Positions 1-12,083 of a DNA stretch of 64,000 nucleotides are shown here, piece after piece; position 1 is the stretch's first letter; each line of letters begins with the position of its first letter. The position numbers were made by a program, and so were the translations under genes. The stretch comes from Zea mays (taxonomy: Eukaryota > Streptophyta > Magnoliopsida > Poales > Poaceae). The stretch lies in NCBI RefSeq assembly GCF_902167145.1, contig NC_050100.1:188039439-188103438 (forward strand). The letters run 5' to 3'. The notes under the pieces were generated by a model. The model searched no databases, had not been told where the DNA came from, and saw nothing but the letters and a program-made list of their open reading frames with translations.

Positions 1-2335
1 TTCACAAGTAGATTTGTTAGTAGACCCAAATATGATATCATCAACATAAATTTGGCAGACAAACAAATCATTTGCAATCATTTTAGTAAAGAGTGTAGGA
101 TCAACTTTGTCGACTTTGAAGCCATTAGTGATAAGGAAATCTCTTAGGCATTCATACCATGCTCTTGGGGGCTTGCTTGAGCCCATAAAGAGCCTTAGAG
201 AGTTTGTAAACATGATTAGGGTACTCACTATCTTCAAAGTCGGGAGGTTGCTCAACATAGACCTCCTCCTTTATTGGTCCATTTAGGAAGGCACTTTTCA
301 CGTCCATTTGATAAAGCTTAAAGCCATGGTAAGTAGCATAGGCAAGTAATATATGAATTGACTCAAGCCTAGCTACAGGTGCATAGGTTTCACCGAAATC
401 CAAACCTTCGACTTGTGAATATCCCTTGGCTACAAGTCGAGCTTTGTTCCTTGTCACCACACCATGCTCATCTTGCTTGTTGCGGAAGACCCACTTGGTT
501 CCTACAACATTTTGATTAGGACGTGGAACAAGATGCCATACCTAATTCCTTGTGAAGTTGTTGAGTTCCTCTTGCATTGCCAACACCCAATCCGAATCTC
601 TTAATGCGTCTTCCACCCTGTATGGCTCAATAGAAGACACAAAAGAGTAATGTTCACAAAAATGAGCAACACAAGATCGAGTGGTTATCCCCTTATGAAT
701 GTCACCGAGAATGGAGTTCACTGGGTGATCTCGTTGTATCGCTTGGTGGACTCTTGGGTGTGGCGGCCTTGGACCCTCATCATCTTCCTTGTCTTGATCA
801 TTAGCATCTCCCCCTTGATCATTGTCCTCCTCTTGAGGTGACTCATCTTGATCTTCATTTTCATCATCTTGATCTTGATCCTCATCTTGAGTTGGTGGAG
901 ATGCTTGCACGGAGGAAGATGGTTGATCTTGTGCTTGTGGAGGCTCTTCGGATTCCTTAGGACACACATCCCCAATGGACATGTTCCTTAGCGCGACGCA
1001 CGGAGCCTCTTCATCATCTAGCTCATCAAGATCAACTTGCTCTACTTGAGAGCCATTAGTCTCATCAAACACAATGTCACAAGAAACTTCAACTAGTCCA
1101 GTGGACTTGTTAAAGACTCTATATGCCCTTGTATTTGAGTCATATCCTAGTAAAAAACCTTCTATAGCCTTAGGAGCAAATTTAGATTTTCTACCTCTTT
1201 TAACAAGAATAAAACAGTTGCTACCAAAGACTCTAAAATATGAAACATTGGGCTTTTTACCGGTTAGGAGTTCATAGGATGTCTTCTTGAGGATTCGGTG
1301 AAGGTAGAGACGGTTGATGGCGTAGCAAGCAGTGTTGATTGCTTCCGCCCAAAACCGGTCCGAAGTCTTGTACTCATCAAGCATGGTCCTCGCCATGTCA
1401 AGTAGAGTTCTATTCTTCCTCTCCACTACACCATTTTGTTGTGGTGTGTAGGGAGAAGAGAACTCATGCTTGATGCCCTTGTCCTCAAGAAAGCCTTCAA
1501 TTTGAGAGTTCTTGAACTCCGTCCCATTGTCGCTTCTAATCTTTTTGATCCTTAAGCCGAACTCATTTTGAGCCCATATCAATAATCCCTTTAAGGTCTC
1601 TTGGGTTTGTGATTTTTCCTGCAAAAAGAACACCCAAGTGAAGCGAGAATAATCATCCATAATTACAAGACAATACTTACTCCCGCCGATGCTTATGTAA
1701 GCTATCGGGCCAAATAGATCCATGTGGAGTAGCTCAAGCGGCCTGTCGGTCGTCATGATGTTCTTATGTGGATGATGAACACCAACTTGCTTCCCTGCTT
1801 GACATGCGCTACAAACCCTGTCTTTCTCAAAATGAACATTGGTTAGTCCCAAAATGTGTTCTCCCTTTAGAAGCTTGTGAAGATTCTTCATCCCAACATG
1901 GGCTAGTCGGCGATGCCAAAGCCAACTCATATTAGTCTTAGCAATTAAGCAAGTATCGAGTTCAGCTCTAATAAAATCAACTAAGTATAGTTGACCCTCT
2001 AATACTCCCTTAAATGCTACTGAATCATCACTTCTTCTAAATACAGTAACACCTATATCCGTAAAAAGACAGTTGTAACCCATTTTGCATAATTGAGAAA
2101 CAGAAAGCAAGTTGTAATCTAAAGAATCTACAAGAAAAACATTGGAAATGAAATGGTCAGGAGATATAGCAATTTTACCAAGTCCTTTGACCAAACCTTG
2201 ATTTCCATCCTCGAAAGTGATAGCTCTTTGGGGATCATGGTTTTTCTCATAGGAGGAGAACATTCTTTTCTCCCCAGTCATGTGGTTTGTGCACCCGCTA
2301 TCAATGATCCAACTTGAGCCCCCGGATGCATAAAC
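1..2335 (-). pseudogene. pol: Sirevirus A pol remnant (PR-IN-RT part)
   Basis: Minus-strand Ty1/copia polyprotein. It opens at 2335, just after an in-frame stop, with a protease motif (DSGCTNH near 2300). The GAG-pre-integrase zinc finger follows (HRRLAH...CSACQAG), then the integrase core with [13 protein letters not shown] and GVVERKN, the D-D-E residues. The frame is open from 2335 down to a TAG at 541-539, where the intact relative B (6708-16063) has GAG. Reverse transcriptase resumes in the same frame ([21 protein letters not shown]). An extra G in a G-run near 165-170 then shifts the frame, so the rest to the window edge is out of frame. RT catalytic YVDD and RNase H would lie outside the window. 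The element is dead by one nonsense codon and one frameshift, but otherwise closely resembles B, so it is young. Confidence 0.9.
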
Positions 2336-2348
2336 CTACAAAACAAGT

Positions 2349-4980
2349 TTAGGCCTTGTTCTTAGGTACCCAAACGGTCTTGGGTCCTTTGACATTAGAA
2401 ACAAGCACCTTGGGTACCCAAACACAAGTCTTTGACCCCTTGTGTTTGCCCCCGACATATTTGGCAACTACTTTGCCTGATTTGTTAGTGAGCACATAAG
2501 AAGCATCAAAAGTCTTAAATGAAACAATAGGCTCATTTGATGCAGTAGGAGTTTTCTTTTTAGGCAATTTAACATGAGTGGATTGCCTAGAACTAGATGC
2601 CTCACTCTTATACATAAAAGCATGATGAGAGCCAGAGTGAGACTTACTAAAATGAATTCTCCTAATTTTGTGTTCGGGATAACCAACAGGATATAAAATA
2701 TAGCCCTCGTTATCCTGAACCATGGGAGCTTTGCTCTTAACAAAGTTAGACAAATTTTTAGGGGCATTAAGCTTGACATTGTCTCCCTGTTGGAAGCCAA
2801 TGCCATCCTTAATGCCAGGGCGTCTCCCTCTATAGAGCATGCTTCTAGCAAATTTAAATTTTTCATTTTCTATCTCATGCTCGTTAATTTTTAGCACTAA
2901 GTTGAGCTATGTGATCATTTTGTTGTTTAATTAAAGCTAAGTGATCATGGATAGCATCAACATTAATGTCTCTACATCTAGTACAAATAGTAACATGATC
3001 AATACTAGATGTAGAGGGTTTGCATGCATTTAATTCATCAATCTTAGCATGTAAAATAGCATTCTCATTTCTAAGATTGGAAATAGAAACATTGCAAACA
3101 TTTAAATCTTTAGCCTTAGATGTTAATTTATCATTTTCAATCTTAAGGCTAGAAAGTGATTCATTCAACTTGTCAATCTTAGCAATCAAACTAGCATTAT
3201 CATTTTTAAGGTTGATAAGAGAATCGTCACAAACATTTAATTTTTCTACGTTAGCAATTAATTTAGCATTCTCAAATCTAAGGTTGGAAATAGTGTCATG
3301 GCAAGTGCTTAACTCACTAGTCAATTTTCACATTTTTCTACTTCCTGAGCATAAGCATTTTTAACCTTAACATGCTTCTTATTTTCCTTAATAAGGAAGT
3401 CATCTTGGCTATCCAAGAGTTCATCCTTCTCATGAATAGCACCTATTAATTCATTTAATTTTTCTTTTTGTTGCATGTTTAGGTTGACAAAAAGGGCAAG
3501 CAAATTATCTTTATCATCACTAGAGTTATCCTCATCACTAGATGTTGCATATTTAGTGGAGGCTCTAGATTTTACCTTCTTTTTGGCGTCTTTTGCCATG
3601 AGGCACTTGTGGCCGACGTTTGGGAAGAGGAGACCCTTACTGATGGCGATGTTGGCGGCGTCCTCGTCGGAGGAGGAGTCGGTGGAGCTCTCATTGGAGT
3701 CCCACTCCCGGTATACATGGGCATCGCCGCCCTTCTTCTTATAGTATCTCTTCTTTTTCCTTCCTCTTTCCCTTCTTGTCGTCGCCCCTGTCACTATCAC
3801 TAGATAATGGACATTTAGCAATGAAATGACCAGGCTTACCACACTTGTAGCAAACTTTCTTGGAGCAGGACTTGTAATCTTTCCCCCTCCTTTGCTTGAG
3901 GATTTGGCGGAAGCTTTTGATGATGAGCGCCATCTCCTCGTTGTCGAGCTTGGAGGCGTCGATGGGAAGCCTACTCGACGTAGACTCTTCTTTCTTCTCT
4001 TCCGTCGCTTTGAATGCGATGGGTTGCACCTCGGGTGTGGAGGTGGCGCCTCGCTCGATGATTTGTTTGGAGCCTTTGATCATCAATTCAAAGCTCACAA
4101 ACTTTCCTATAACCTCCTCGGGAGACATTAGCTTGTATCTAGGATCACCATGAATTAATTGAACTTGTGTAGGGTTAAGAAAAACGAGTGATCTTAGAAT
4201 AACCTTGACCATTTCATGGTCATCCCATTTTGTGCTCCCAAGGTTGCGCACTTGATTCACCAAGGTCTTGAGCCGGTTGTACATGACTTGTGGCTCCTCC
4301 CCTTGGTTGAGCATGAATCGACCGAGCTCCCCTAGATCGTTTCCCGCTTAGTGATCTTGGTCACCTCATCTCGTCCGTGCACGGTCTTGAGCACGTTCCA
4401 AATCTCTTTGGCACTCTTCAACCCTTGCACCTTATTATACTCCTCTCGACTTAGAGAGGCGAGGAGTATAGTAGTGGCTTAGGAGTTGAAGTGCCGGATT
4501 TGGGCTACCTCGTCCGAATCATAGCCTTCATCCCCCACGGATGGTTCCTGCGCTCCAAACTCAACAATGTCCCAAATGCTAGCGTGGAGTGAGGTTAGAT
4601 GGTGCCTCATTTTATCACTCCACATACAATAATCTAAACCGTAAAAAACCGGTGGTTTGCCTAGTGGGACGGAAAGTAAAGGGGTATGTTTGGAAATGCG
4701 AGGATAGCGTAATGGGATCTTACTAAACTTCTTGCGCTCATGGCGCTTAGAAGTGACGAACGGCGTGTCGAAGCCGGAGGTGGAAGGCGATGAAGAATTG
4801 ATCTCATAGTAGACCACTTTCTTCATTTTCTTCTTCTTGTCGCCACTTCGGTGCGACTTGACGTGGGGAGGTGATTCCTCTCCCTCTTCTTGTTGCCAGA
4901 CTCCCCTGATGGAGCTTTGCCGTGGCTTGTGGCGGGCTTCTCGCCGGTCACCATCTCCTTTTGGCGTGAGCTCCCGACAT
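2349..4980 (-). pseudogene. gag: Sirevirus A gag remnant
   Basis: Capsid/nucleocapsid gene of element A. The start codon at 4980-4978 is the same as in B and D, but one A is missing in the codons just after it, so the frame breaks almost at once. Recognisable pieces lie at 4826-4479 (N-terminal region), 4314-3739 (UBN2-like capsid region and CCHC zinc knuckle CYKCGKPGHFIAKC), 3842-3321 (acidic Ser-rich stretch and coiled coil), 3324-2884 and 2897-2349 (C-terminal basic region). Consecutive pieces sit in different frames, so at least four frameshifts have built up. A TAA at 4481-4479 replaces a CAA present in B; element C has a TAA at the same codon. Confidence 0.85.
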
Positions 4981-5012
4981 CACTTCGAGCGGTTAGGCTC
5001 TAATGAAGTATC

Positions 5013-5025
5013 GGATCCGATACCA
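5013..5025 (-). other. Primer-binding site of element A, degenerate
   Basis: It lies 2 bases inside the 5' LTR. It begins TGGTATC as expected for initiator tRNA-Met, but continues GGATCC instead of AGAGCC as in B (14814-14826) and C (44384-44396). Only about half of the usual complement remains. Confidence 0.6.
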
Positions 5026-5027
5026 AT

Positions 5028-6225
5028 TGAAAGTCGCCTAGAGGGGGGTGAATAGGCAAATCTAAAATTTATAAACTTTAAGCACAATCTACAAGTCGGG
5101 GTTAGCGTTAGAAATAAAGTCGAGTCCGAAAGAGAGGGCGAAAACAAATCACAAGCAAATAAAGCGGATGACACGATGATTTGTTTTGCCGAGGTTCGGC
5201 TCTTGCAAACCTACTCCCCGTTGAGGTGGTCACAAAGACCGGGTCTCTTTCAACCCTTTCCCTCTCTCAAACGGTCACCTAGACCGAGTGAGCTTTTCTC
5301 CTTAATCAACGGGTCACTTAGACCCCTTACAAGGACCACCACAACTTGGTGTCTCATGCTTGATTACAAGTTGCTTGAGAACAAGAATGGAGGAAGAAGA
5401 AAAACAATCCAAGAACAAGAGCTCAAAGAACACGAGCAAAAACTCTCTCTCTAGTCACTATTTGTTTGGAGTGGAAATGGGACTTGGAGAGGCTTTGATT
5501 CTATTTGATTTGTGTCTTGTATTGATTGCACTAGCTCTTGTATTGAATGTGAAGTCTGAAAAACTTTGATGCCTTGAAGTGTGGTGGTTGGGGGTATTTA
5601 TAGCCCCAACCACCAAAGTGGCCGTTGGGGAGGCTGTCTGTCGATGGGCGCACCGCACAGTCCGGTGCGCCACCAGACACTGTCCGGTGCACCAGCCACG
5701 TCACCCAACCGTTAGGGTTCGACCGTTGGAGCTCTGACAGGTGGGGTCACCGGACAGTCCGGTGGTGCACCGGACAGGTCCTGTTCAATGTCCAGTGCGC
5801 TTTCTGGCGCCTGCTCTGACTCCGCGTGCACTGTTTGCGCACTGTAGTGCTTTTACAGGTTTCCGTTGGAGTCGACCGTTGCATTGTAGCCGTTGCTCCG
5901 CTGGCACACCGGACAGTCCGGTGCTACACCGGACAGTCTGGTGAATTATAGCGGAGTGGCATTTCCAGAAACCCGAAGGTGGCGAGTTTGAGTTAATTCA
6001 CCCTGGTGCATCGGACACTGTCCGGTGCGCCAGACCAGGGCAGCCTTCGGTTTTCTTTTGCTCCTGTCTTTTGAACCCTATCTTGGACTTTTTATTGGTT
6101 TGTGTTGAACCTTTGGCACCTATAGAACTTATAATCTAGAGCAAACTAGTTAGTCCAATTATTTTTGTTGGGCAATTCAACCACCAAAATTACTTAGAAA
6201 AAGGTTTGACCCTATTTCCCTTTCA
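5028..6225 (-). repeat. 5' LTR of sirevirus A
   Basis: The 1198-bp LTR ends in TG...CA (on the minus strand it begins TGAAAGGGAAATAGGG and ends CTAGGCGACTTTCA). A TATA box, CTATAAATAC on the minus strand, lies at 5594-5603. Repeated palindromes of the type CCGGACAGTCCGG or CCGGACTGTCCGG lie between about 5650 and 6040. The base pairs after 6225 (ATAAC) would be the target duplication; the partner is outside the window. Confidence 0.9.
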
Positions 6226-6707
6226 ATAACTCTCCTCCGATTAATTCACCCTAATGGTGATTTGCCTCACGAAGAGGTTCATCTTGATGATGAAATTCCT
6301 AGCAATGCATGCAATATCATTGTGCTAGGAATACGGAACAATGAATCTTTTGTTTTTGGGAAATGATGAAGATCATTATTAAATGTGGGAGACAAATGTG
6401 TCGACACCTATCTTGCCTCTATAGATTGCAAAGGGATCCAAAACAAAGTCCTAGACATGAGTGCTTGAAGCTCTCTTATCGGATCATTGATAAATGCAAT
6501 CCAGGCTGAACCAATAATCGCAAAATAAAAGTCGCGAGCTTAAAGTTCGGACATTTATGGGCACTATTGAAATAATGTGTGGTGAATGCGATGGTTCAAG
6601 TGGTCTTGTGAGAGACCCATCCCACATATGTGTTGAGTAAACACTATTTCGCTATGTAATATATCTGGCAAATGACATGAATTAAAATATGCAGTTAATA
6701 GGATTCT
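6226..6707 (+). mobile_element. Degenerate copia element H, left segment
   Basis: This stretch lies between the LTRs of A and B. It ends in ATTCT, the target duplicated by B, and continues at 16064 once B is removed. Plus-strand translation gives short copia-like phrases broken by many stops. I infer it is part of the old element whose 3' LTR is at 17984-18252. No usable gene remains. Confidence 0.5.
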
Positions 6708-7942
6708 TGAAAGTCGCCTAGAGGGGGGGTGAATAGGGCGAAACTGAAATTTACAAATATAATCACAACTACAAGCCGGGTTAGCGTTAGAAATATAAAC
6801 GAGTCCGTGAAAGAGGGTGCAAAACAAATCGTAATCAAATAAGGAGTGTGACACGCGGATTTGTTTTACCGATGTTCGGTTTTCGCAAACCTACTCCCCG
6901 TTGAGGAGGCCACAAAGGCCGGGTCTTTTTCAACCCTTTCCCTCTCTCAAACGGTCCCTCGGACCGAGTGAGCTTTCTCTTCTCAATCAAACGGGAACAA
7001 ACTTCCCCGCAAGGATCACCACACAATTGGTGTCTCTTGCTTTGGTTACAATTGAGTTGATCGCAAGAAAGATTGAAAGAAAGCACGATTGCAAAAGCCA
7101 AGCGACAAGAGCGACAAATAACACACGGATCACTTTCTCTCTCAAGTCACTAATCACTAATGATCTCTTTTCTCAATTGTGAAACTTGGAGAGATGGAGG
7201 CTTTGAATGTGTCTTGGAATGGATTGCTAGCTCTTGTATTGAATGTTGAAGGTTGGAATGCTTGGATGTTATGAATGGAGGTGGTTGGGGTTGTATTTAT
7301 AGCCACCAACCACTTCCTAGCCGTTGGGCCTTTCTGCTGAGCGCGGACGGTCCGCCCTCCTGGTGCGGACGGTCCGCCCCTGAAGATCAACGGCTGAAAA
7401 TGCAACGGTCAGCAGTAACGGCTATATCAACGGCTATATTGTATTTAATGCGTCGTCAGATGTCAGACAGAGCCAGTCGCGGACGGTCCGGTCGTGCACC
7501 CCGGACGGTCCGCGAGGCCCCCTATAATTCATTTCTCCGAACCCGTTACCTTCGGGTTTTTCGGTTTCTTACCGACCGGACGGTCCGCGCCTGAGGCCGG
7601 ACGGTCCGCGCGAGGGCTCGGACGGTCTTTGCTTTTCTTTCGGACAGTCCGTAATGGAAACTTGTATTTTTGCATTGGTTCTGTCCGGGAGTCATTCTAG
7701 TGTTGCGGACGGTCCGCCGCAAGGGCCCGGACGGTCCGCGCTTGGCTTGTTTTTCCAAAAAGCTTCTCCTGTTCGGAATAATCTACGGTATTCCGGACAG
7801 TCGATTTAGTATAGATATAGATGAACTTTTGGCACCTGTAGAACATATAATCTAGAGCAAACTAGTTAGTCCAATTGTTTGTGTTGGGCGATTCAACCAC
7901 CAAAACTATTTAGGAACTAGGTATAAGCCTAATTCTCTTTCA
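6708..7942 (-). repeat. 3' LTR of sirevirus B
   Basis: 1235 bp, TG...CA. It contains about nine exact copies of the palindrome CGGACGGTCCG plus variants between about 7360 and 7800. The TATA box copy is at 7293-7302. Confidence 0.95.
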
Positions 7943-8827
7943 ATATCCCCCTTTTTGGTGATTGATGCCAACACAAACCAAAGCAAATATAGAAGTGCAT
8001 AATTGAACTAGTTTGCATAATGTAAGTGCAAAGGTTGCTTGAAATTGAGCCAATATAAATACTTAAGATATGCATGGACTGTTTCTTTCTTATATAACAT
8101 TTTGGACCACGCTTGCACCACATGTTTTGTTTTTGCAAACTCTTTTAAAAATCCTTTTCAAAGTTCCTTTTTGCAAATAGTCAAAGGTAAATGAATAAGA
8201 TTTTGCAAAGCATTTTCAAGATTTGAAATTCTTCTCCCCTAGTTTCAAATGCTTCTCTTTTGACTTAAACAAAACTCCCCCTAAATGAGATCCTCCTCTT
8301 AGTGTTCAAGAGGGTTTTGATATATCATTTTGAAATACTACTTTCTCCCCTTTTGAACACAATAGGAAAACCAATTGATAATATTCTTTGGAAAACACGA
8401 ATTTTTTGAAATTGGTGGTGGTGCGGTCCTTTTGCTTTGGGCTCTTACTTTCTCCCCCTTTGGCATGAATCGCCAAAAACGGAATTATTAGAGCCCTCGA
8501 AGTGCTATCTTCCCCTTTGGTCATAAATAAATGAGTTAAGATTATACCAAAGACGAAGTCCGGTCCTTTTGCTTTGGGCTCTTATTCTCTCCCCCAAAGA
8601 CAGGGTCCTTTTCTTTGATGCTCATGCCTTTTCTCCCCCATGAATGGAGAGTTGCTTGGAGTGACGGCGAAGGATGAGTTACGGAGTGGAAGCCTTTGTC
8701 TTTGCCGAAGACTCCAATTCCCTTTCAATATACCTATGACTTGGTTTGAAAAAGACTTGAAAACACATTAGTCATAGCATATAGAAGAGATATGATCAGA
8801 GGTATATAAATGAGCTATGTGTGCAAT
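7943..8827 (-). other. Polypurine-tract array of sirevirus B
   Basis: Non-coding stretch between the pol stop and the 3' LTR. The tract touching the LTR is AAAAAGGGGGATAT on the minus strand (7943-7956). Further purine tracts around GGGGAGA occur near 8234, 8273, 8343, 8450, 8587 and 8630. Several polypurine tracts upstream of the 3' LTR are a known sirevirus trait. No gene seen. Confidence 0.75.
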
Positions 8828-11800
8828 CTAGCAAAAGAAATTGCGTGAATCAAGAATATTGAGCTCATGCCTAAGTTTGGTAAAAGTTTGTTCATCAAGA
8901 GGCTTGGTAAAAATATCGGCTAATTGATCTTTAGTGTTAATGTAAGAAATCTCGATATCTCCCTTTTGTTGGTGATCCCTAAGAAAATGATACCGGATGG
9001 CTATGTGTTTAGTGCGGCTATGCTCGACAGGATTGTCGGCCATTTTGATTGCACTCTCATTATCACATAGCAAAGGGACTTTGGTTAATTTGTAACCATA
9101 GTCCCGCAGGGTTTGCCTCATCCAAAGCAATTGCGCGCAACAATGACCTGCGGCAATATACTCGGCTTCGGCGGTGGAAAGAGCGACCGAATTTTGCTTC
9201 TTTGAAGCCCAAGACACCAAGGATCTTCCCAAGAACTGGCAAGTCCCCGATGTGCTCTTCCTATTGATTTTGCACCCCGCCCAATCGGCATCCGAATATC
9301 CAATCAAATCAAATGTGGATCCCCTAGGAAACCAAAGCCCAAACTTAGGAGTATAAGCCAAATATCTCAAGATTCATTTTACGGCCGTAAGGTGAGCTTC
9401 CTTAGGGTCGGCTTGGAATCTTGCACACATGCATACGGAAAGCATAATATCCGGTCGAGATGCACATAAATAGAGTAAAGATCCTATCATCGACCGGTAT
9501 ACCTTTTGATCCACGGACTTACCTCCCGTGTCGAGGTCGAGATGCCCATTAGTTCCCATGGGTGTCTTGATGGGTTTGGCATCCTTCATTCCAAACTTGC
9601 TTAGAATATCTTGAGTGTATTTGGTTTGGCTTAGGAAGGTGCCCTCTTGGAGTTGCTTCACTTGAAATCCTAGAAAATACTTTAACTCCCCCATCATAGA
9701 CATCTCGAATTTTTGTGTCATGATCCTACTAAACTCTTCACATGTAGACTCGTTAGTAGACCCAAATATAATATCATCAACATAAATTTGGCATACAAAC
9801 AAGTCATTTTCAAGAGTTTCAGTAAAGAGTGTAGGATCGGCCTTTCCGACTTTGAATCCATTTGCAATAAGAAAATCTCTAAGGCATTCATACCATGCTC
9901 TTGGGGCTTGCTTGAGCCCATAAAGCGCCTTAGAGAGCTTATAGACATGGTTAGGATACTCACTGTCTTCAAAGCCGGGAGGTTGCTCAACATAGACCTC
10001 TTCCTTGATTGGTCCATTGAGGAAGGCACTTTTCACGTCCATTTGATAAAGCTTAAAGCCATGGTAAGTAGCATAGGCTAATAATATGCGAATTGACTCA
10101 AGCCTAGCTACGGGTGCATAGGTTTCACCGAAATCCAAACCTTCGACTTGGGAGAATCCTTTGGCCACAAGTCGAGCTTTGTTCCTTGTCACCACACCAT
10201 GCTCATCTTGCTTGTTGCGAAAAACCCATTTGGTTCCTACAACATTTTGATTAGGATGTGGAACTAAATGCCATACCTCATTCCTAGTGAAGTTGTTGAG
10301 CTCTTCTTGCATCGCCACCACCCAATCCGAATCTTGGAGTGCTTCCTCTACCCTGTGTGGCTCAATAGAGGAAACAAAAGAGTAATGTTCACAAAAATGT
10401 GCAACACGAGATCGAGTAGTTACCCCCTTATGAATGTCGCCGAGGATAGTGTCGACGGGGTGATCTCGTTGAATTGCTTGGTGGACTCTTGGATGTGGCG
10501 GTCTTGGTTCTTCATCCTCCTTGTCTTGATCATTTGCATCTCCCCCTTGATCATTGCTGTTATCTTGAGATGGCTCATTTGCTTGATCTTCTACTTCATC
10601 AACTTGAGCTTCATCCTCATTTTGAGTCGGTGGAGATGCTTGCATGGAGGAGGATGGTTGATCTTGTGCATTTGGAGGCTCTTCGGATTCCTTAGGACAT
10701 ACATCCCCAATGGACATGTTCCTTAGCGCGATGCATGGAGCCTGTTCTTCACCTATCTCATCAAGATCAGCTTGCTCTACTTGAGAGCCGTTAGTTTCAT
10801 CAAACACAACGTCACATGAGACTTCAACTAGTCCAGTGGACTTGTTAAAGACCCTATATGCCCTTGTGTTTGAGTCATAACCAAGTAAAAAGCCTTCTAC
10901 AGTTTTAGGAGCAAATTTAGATTTTCTACCTCTTTTAACAAGAATAAAGCATTTGCTACCAAAAACTCTAAAATATGAAATGTTGGGCTTTTTACCAGTT
11001 AGGAGTTCATATGATGTCTTCTTGAGGATTCGGTGTAGATACAACCGGTTGATGGCGTAGCAAGCGGTGTTGACTGCCTCCGCCCAAAACCGATCCGAAG
11101 TCTTGTACTCATCAAGCATGGTCCTTGCCATGTCCAATAGAGTTCGATTCTTCCTCTCCACTACACCATTTTGTTGTGGAGTGTAGGGAGAAGAGAACTC
11201 ATGTTTGATGCCCTCCTCCTCAAGAAAGCCTTTGATTTGAGAGTTCTTGAACTCCGTCCCGTTGTCGCTTCTTATTTTCTTGATCCTTAAGCCGAACTCA
11301 TTTTGAGCCCGTCTCAAGAATCCCTTTAAGGTTTCTTGGGTTTGAGATTTTTCCTATAAAAAGAATACCCAAGTGAAGCGAGAATAATCATCCACAATAA
11401 CTAGACAGTGCTTACTCCCGCCGATGCTTATGTAAGCGATCGGGCCGAATAGGTCCATGTGTAGGAGCTCAAGTGGCCTGTCGGTCGTCATTATGTTCTT
11501 ATGCGGATGATGAGTGCCAACTTGCTTTCCTGCTTGGCATGCGCTACAAATCCTGTCTTTCTCAAAATGAACATTTGTTAGTCCTAAAATGTGTTCTCCC
11601 TTTAGAAGCTTATGAAGATTCTTCATCTTAACATGAGCTAGTCGGCGATGCCAGAGCCAACCCATGTTAGTCTTAGCAATTAAGCAAGTGTCGAGGTCAG
11701 CTCTATCAAAATCTACTAAGTATAGCTGACCCTCTAACACTCCCTTAAATGCTATTGAATCATCACTTCTTCTAAAGACAGTGACACCTACATCAGTGAA

Positions 11801-12070
11801 TAGACAGTTGTAGCCCATTTGACACAATTGAGATACGGAAAGCAAATTGTAATCTAAAGAATCAACCAGAAAAACATTTGAAATGGAATGGTCAGGAGAT
11901 ATAGCAATTTTACCAAGACCTTTGACCAAACCTTGATTTCCATCCCCGAATGTGATAGCTCGTTGGGGATCTTGGTTTTTCTCGTATGAGGAGAACATCT
12001 TTTTCTCCCCTGTCATGTGGTTTGTGCACCCGCTGTCGAGTATCCAACTTGAGCCCCCGGATGCATAAAC
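8828..12070 (-). pseudogene. pol: Sirevirus B pol with two nonsense codons
   Basis: One continuous reading frame of 1081 codons from 12070 to 8828, in the +1 frame relative to gag, whose stop lies 11 bases upstream. Protease: DSGCTNH at about residues 12-18. GAG-pre-integrase and zinc finger follow (HRRLAH...CSACQAG). Integrase has [13 protein letters not shown] and GVVERKN. Reverse transcriptase has [11 protein letters not shown] and the catalytic YVDDIIFGS. RNase H has YSDADWAG, STAEAEYIA and CDNESAI. The frame is interrupted only by TAG at 11356-11354 (CAG in element A, within integrase) and TGA at 9376-9374 (CGA in element E, between RT and RNase H). Both are C-to-T changes on the coding strand. 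Without readthrough this copy makes no complete integrase, RT or RNase H. Confidence 0.92.
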
Positions 12071-12083
12071 CTACAAAACAAGT

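Noticed and set aside
7360..7800. Regular short palindromic repeats that look CRISPR-like
   Set aside because: They are sirevirus LTR palindromes in a plant genome; spacing is irregular, there are no spacers of constant length, and the pattern is present in both LTRs.
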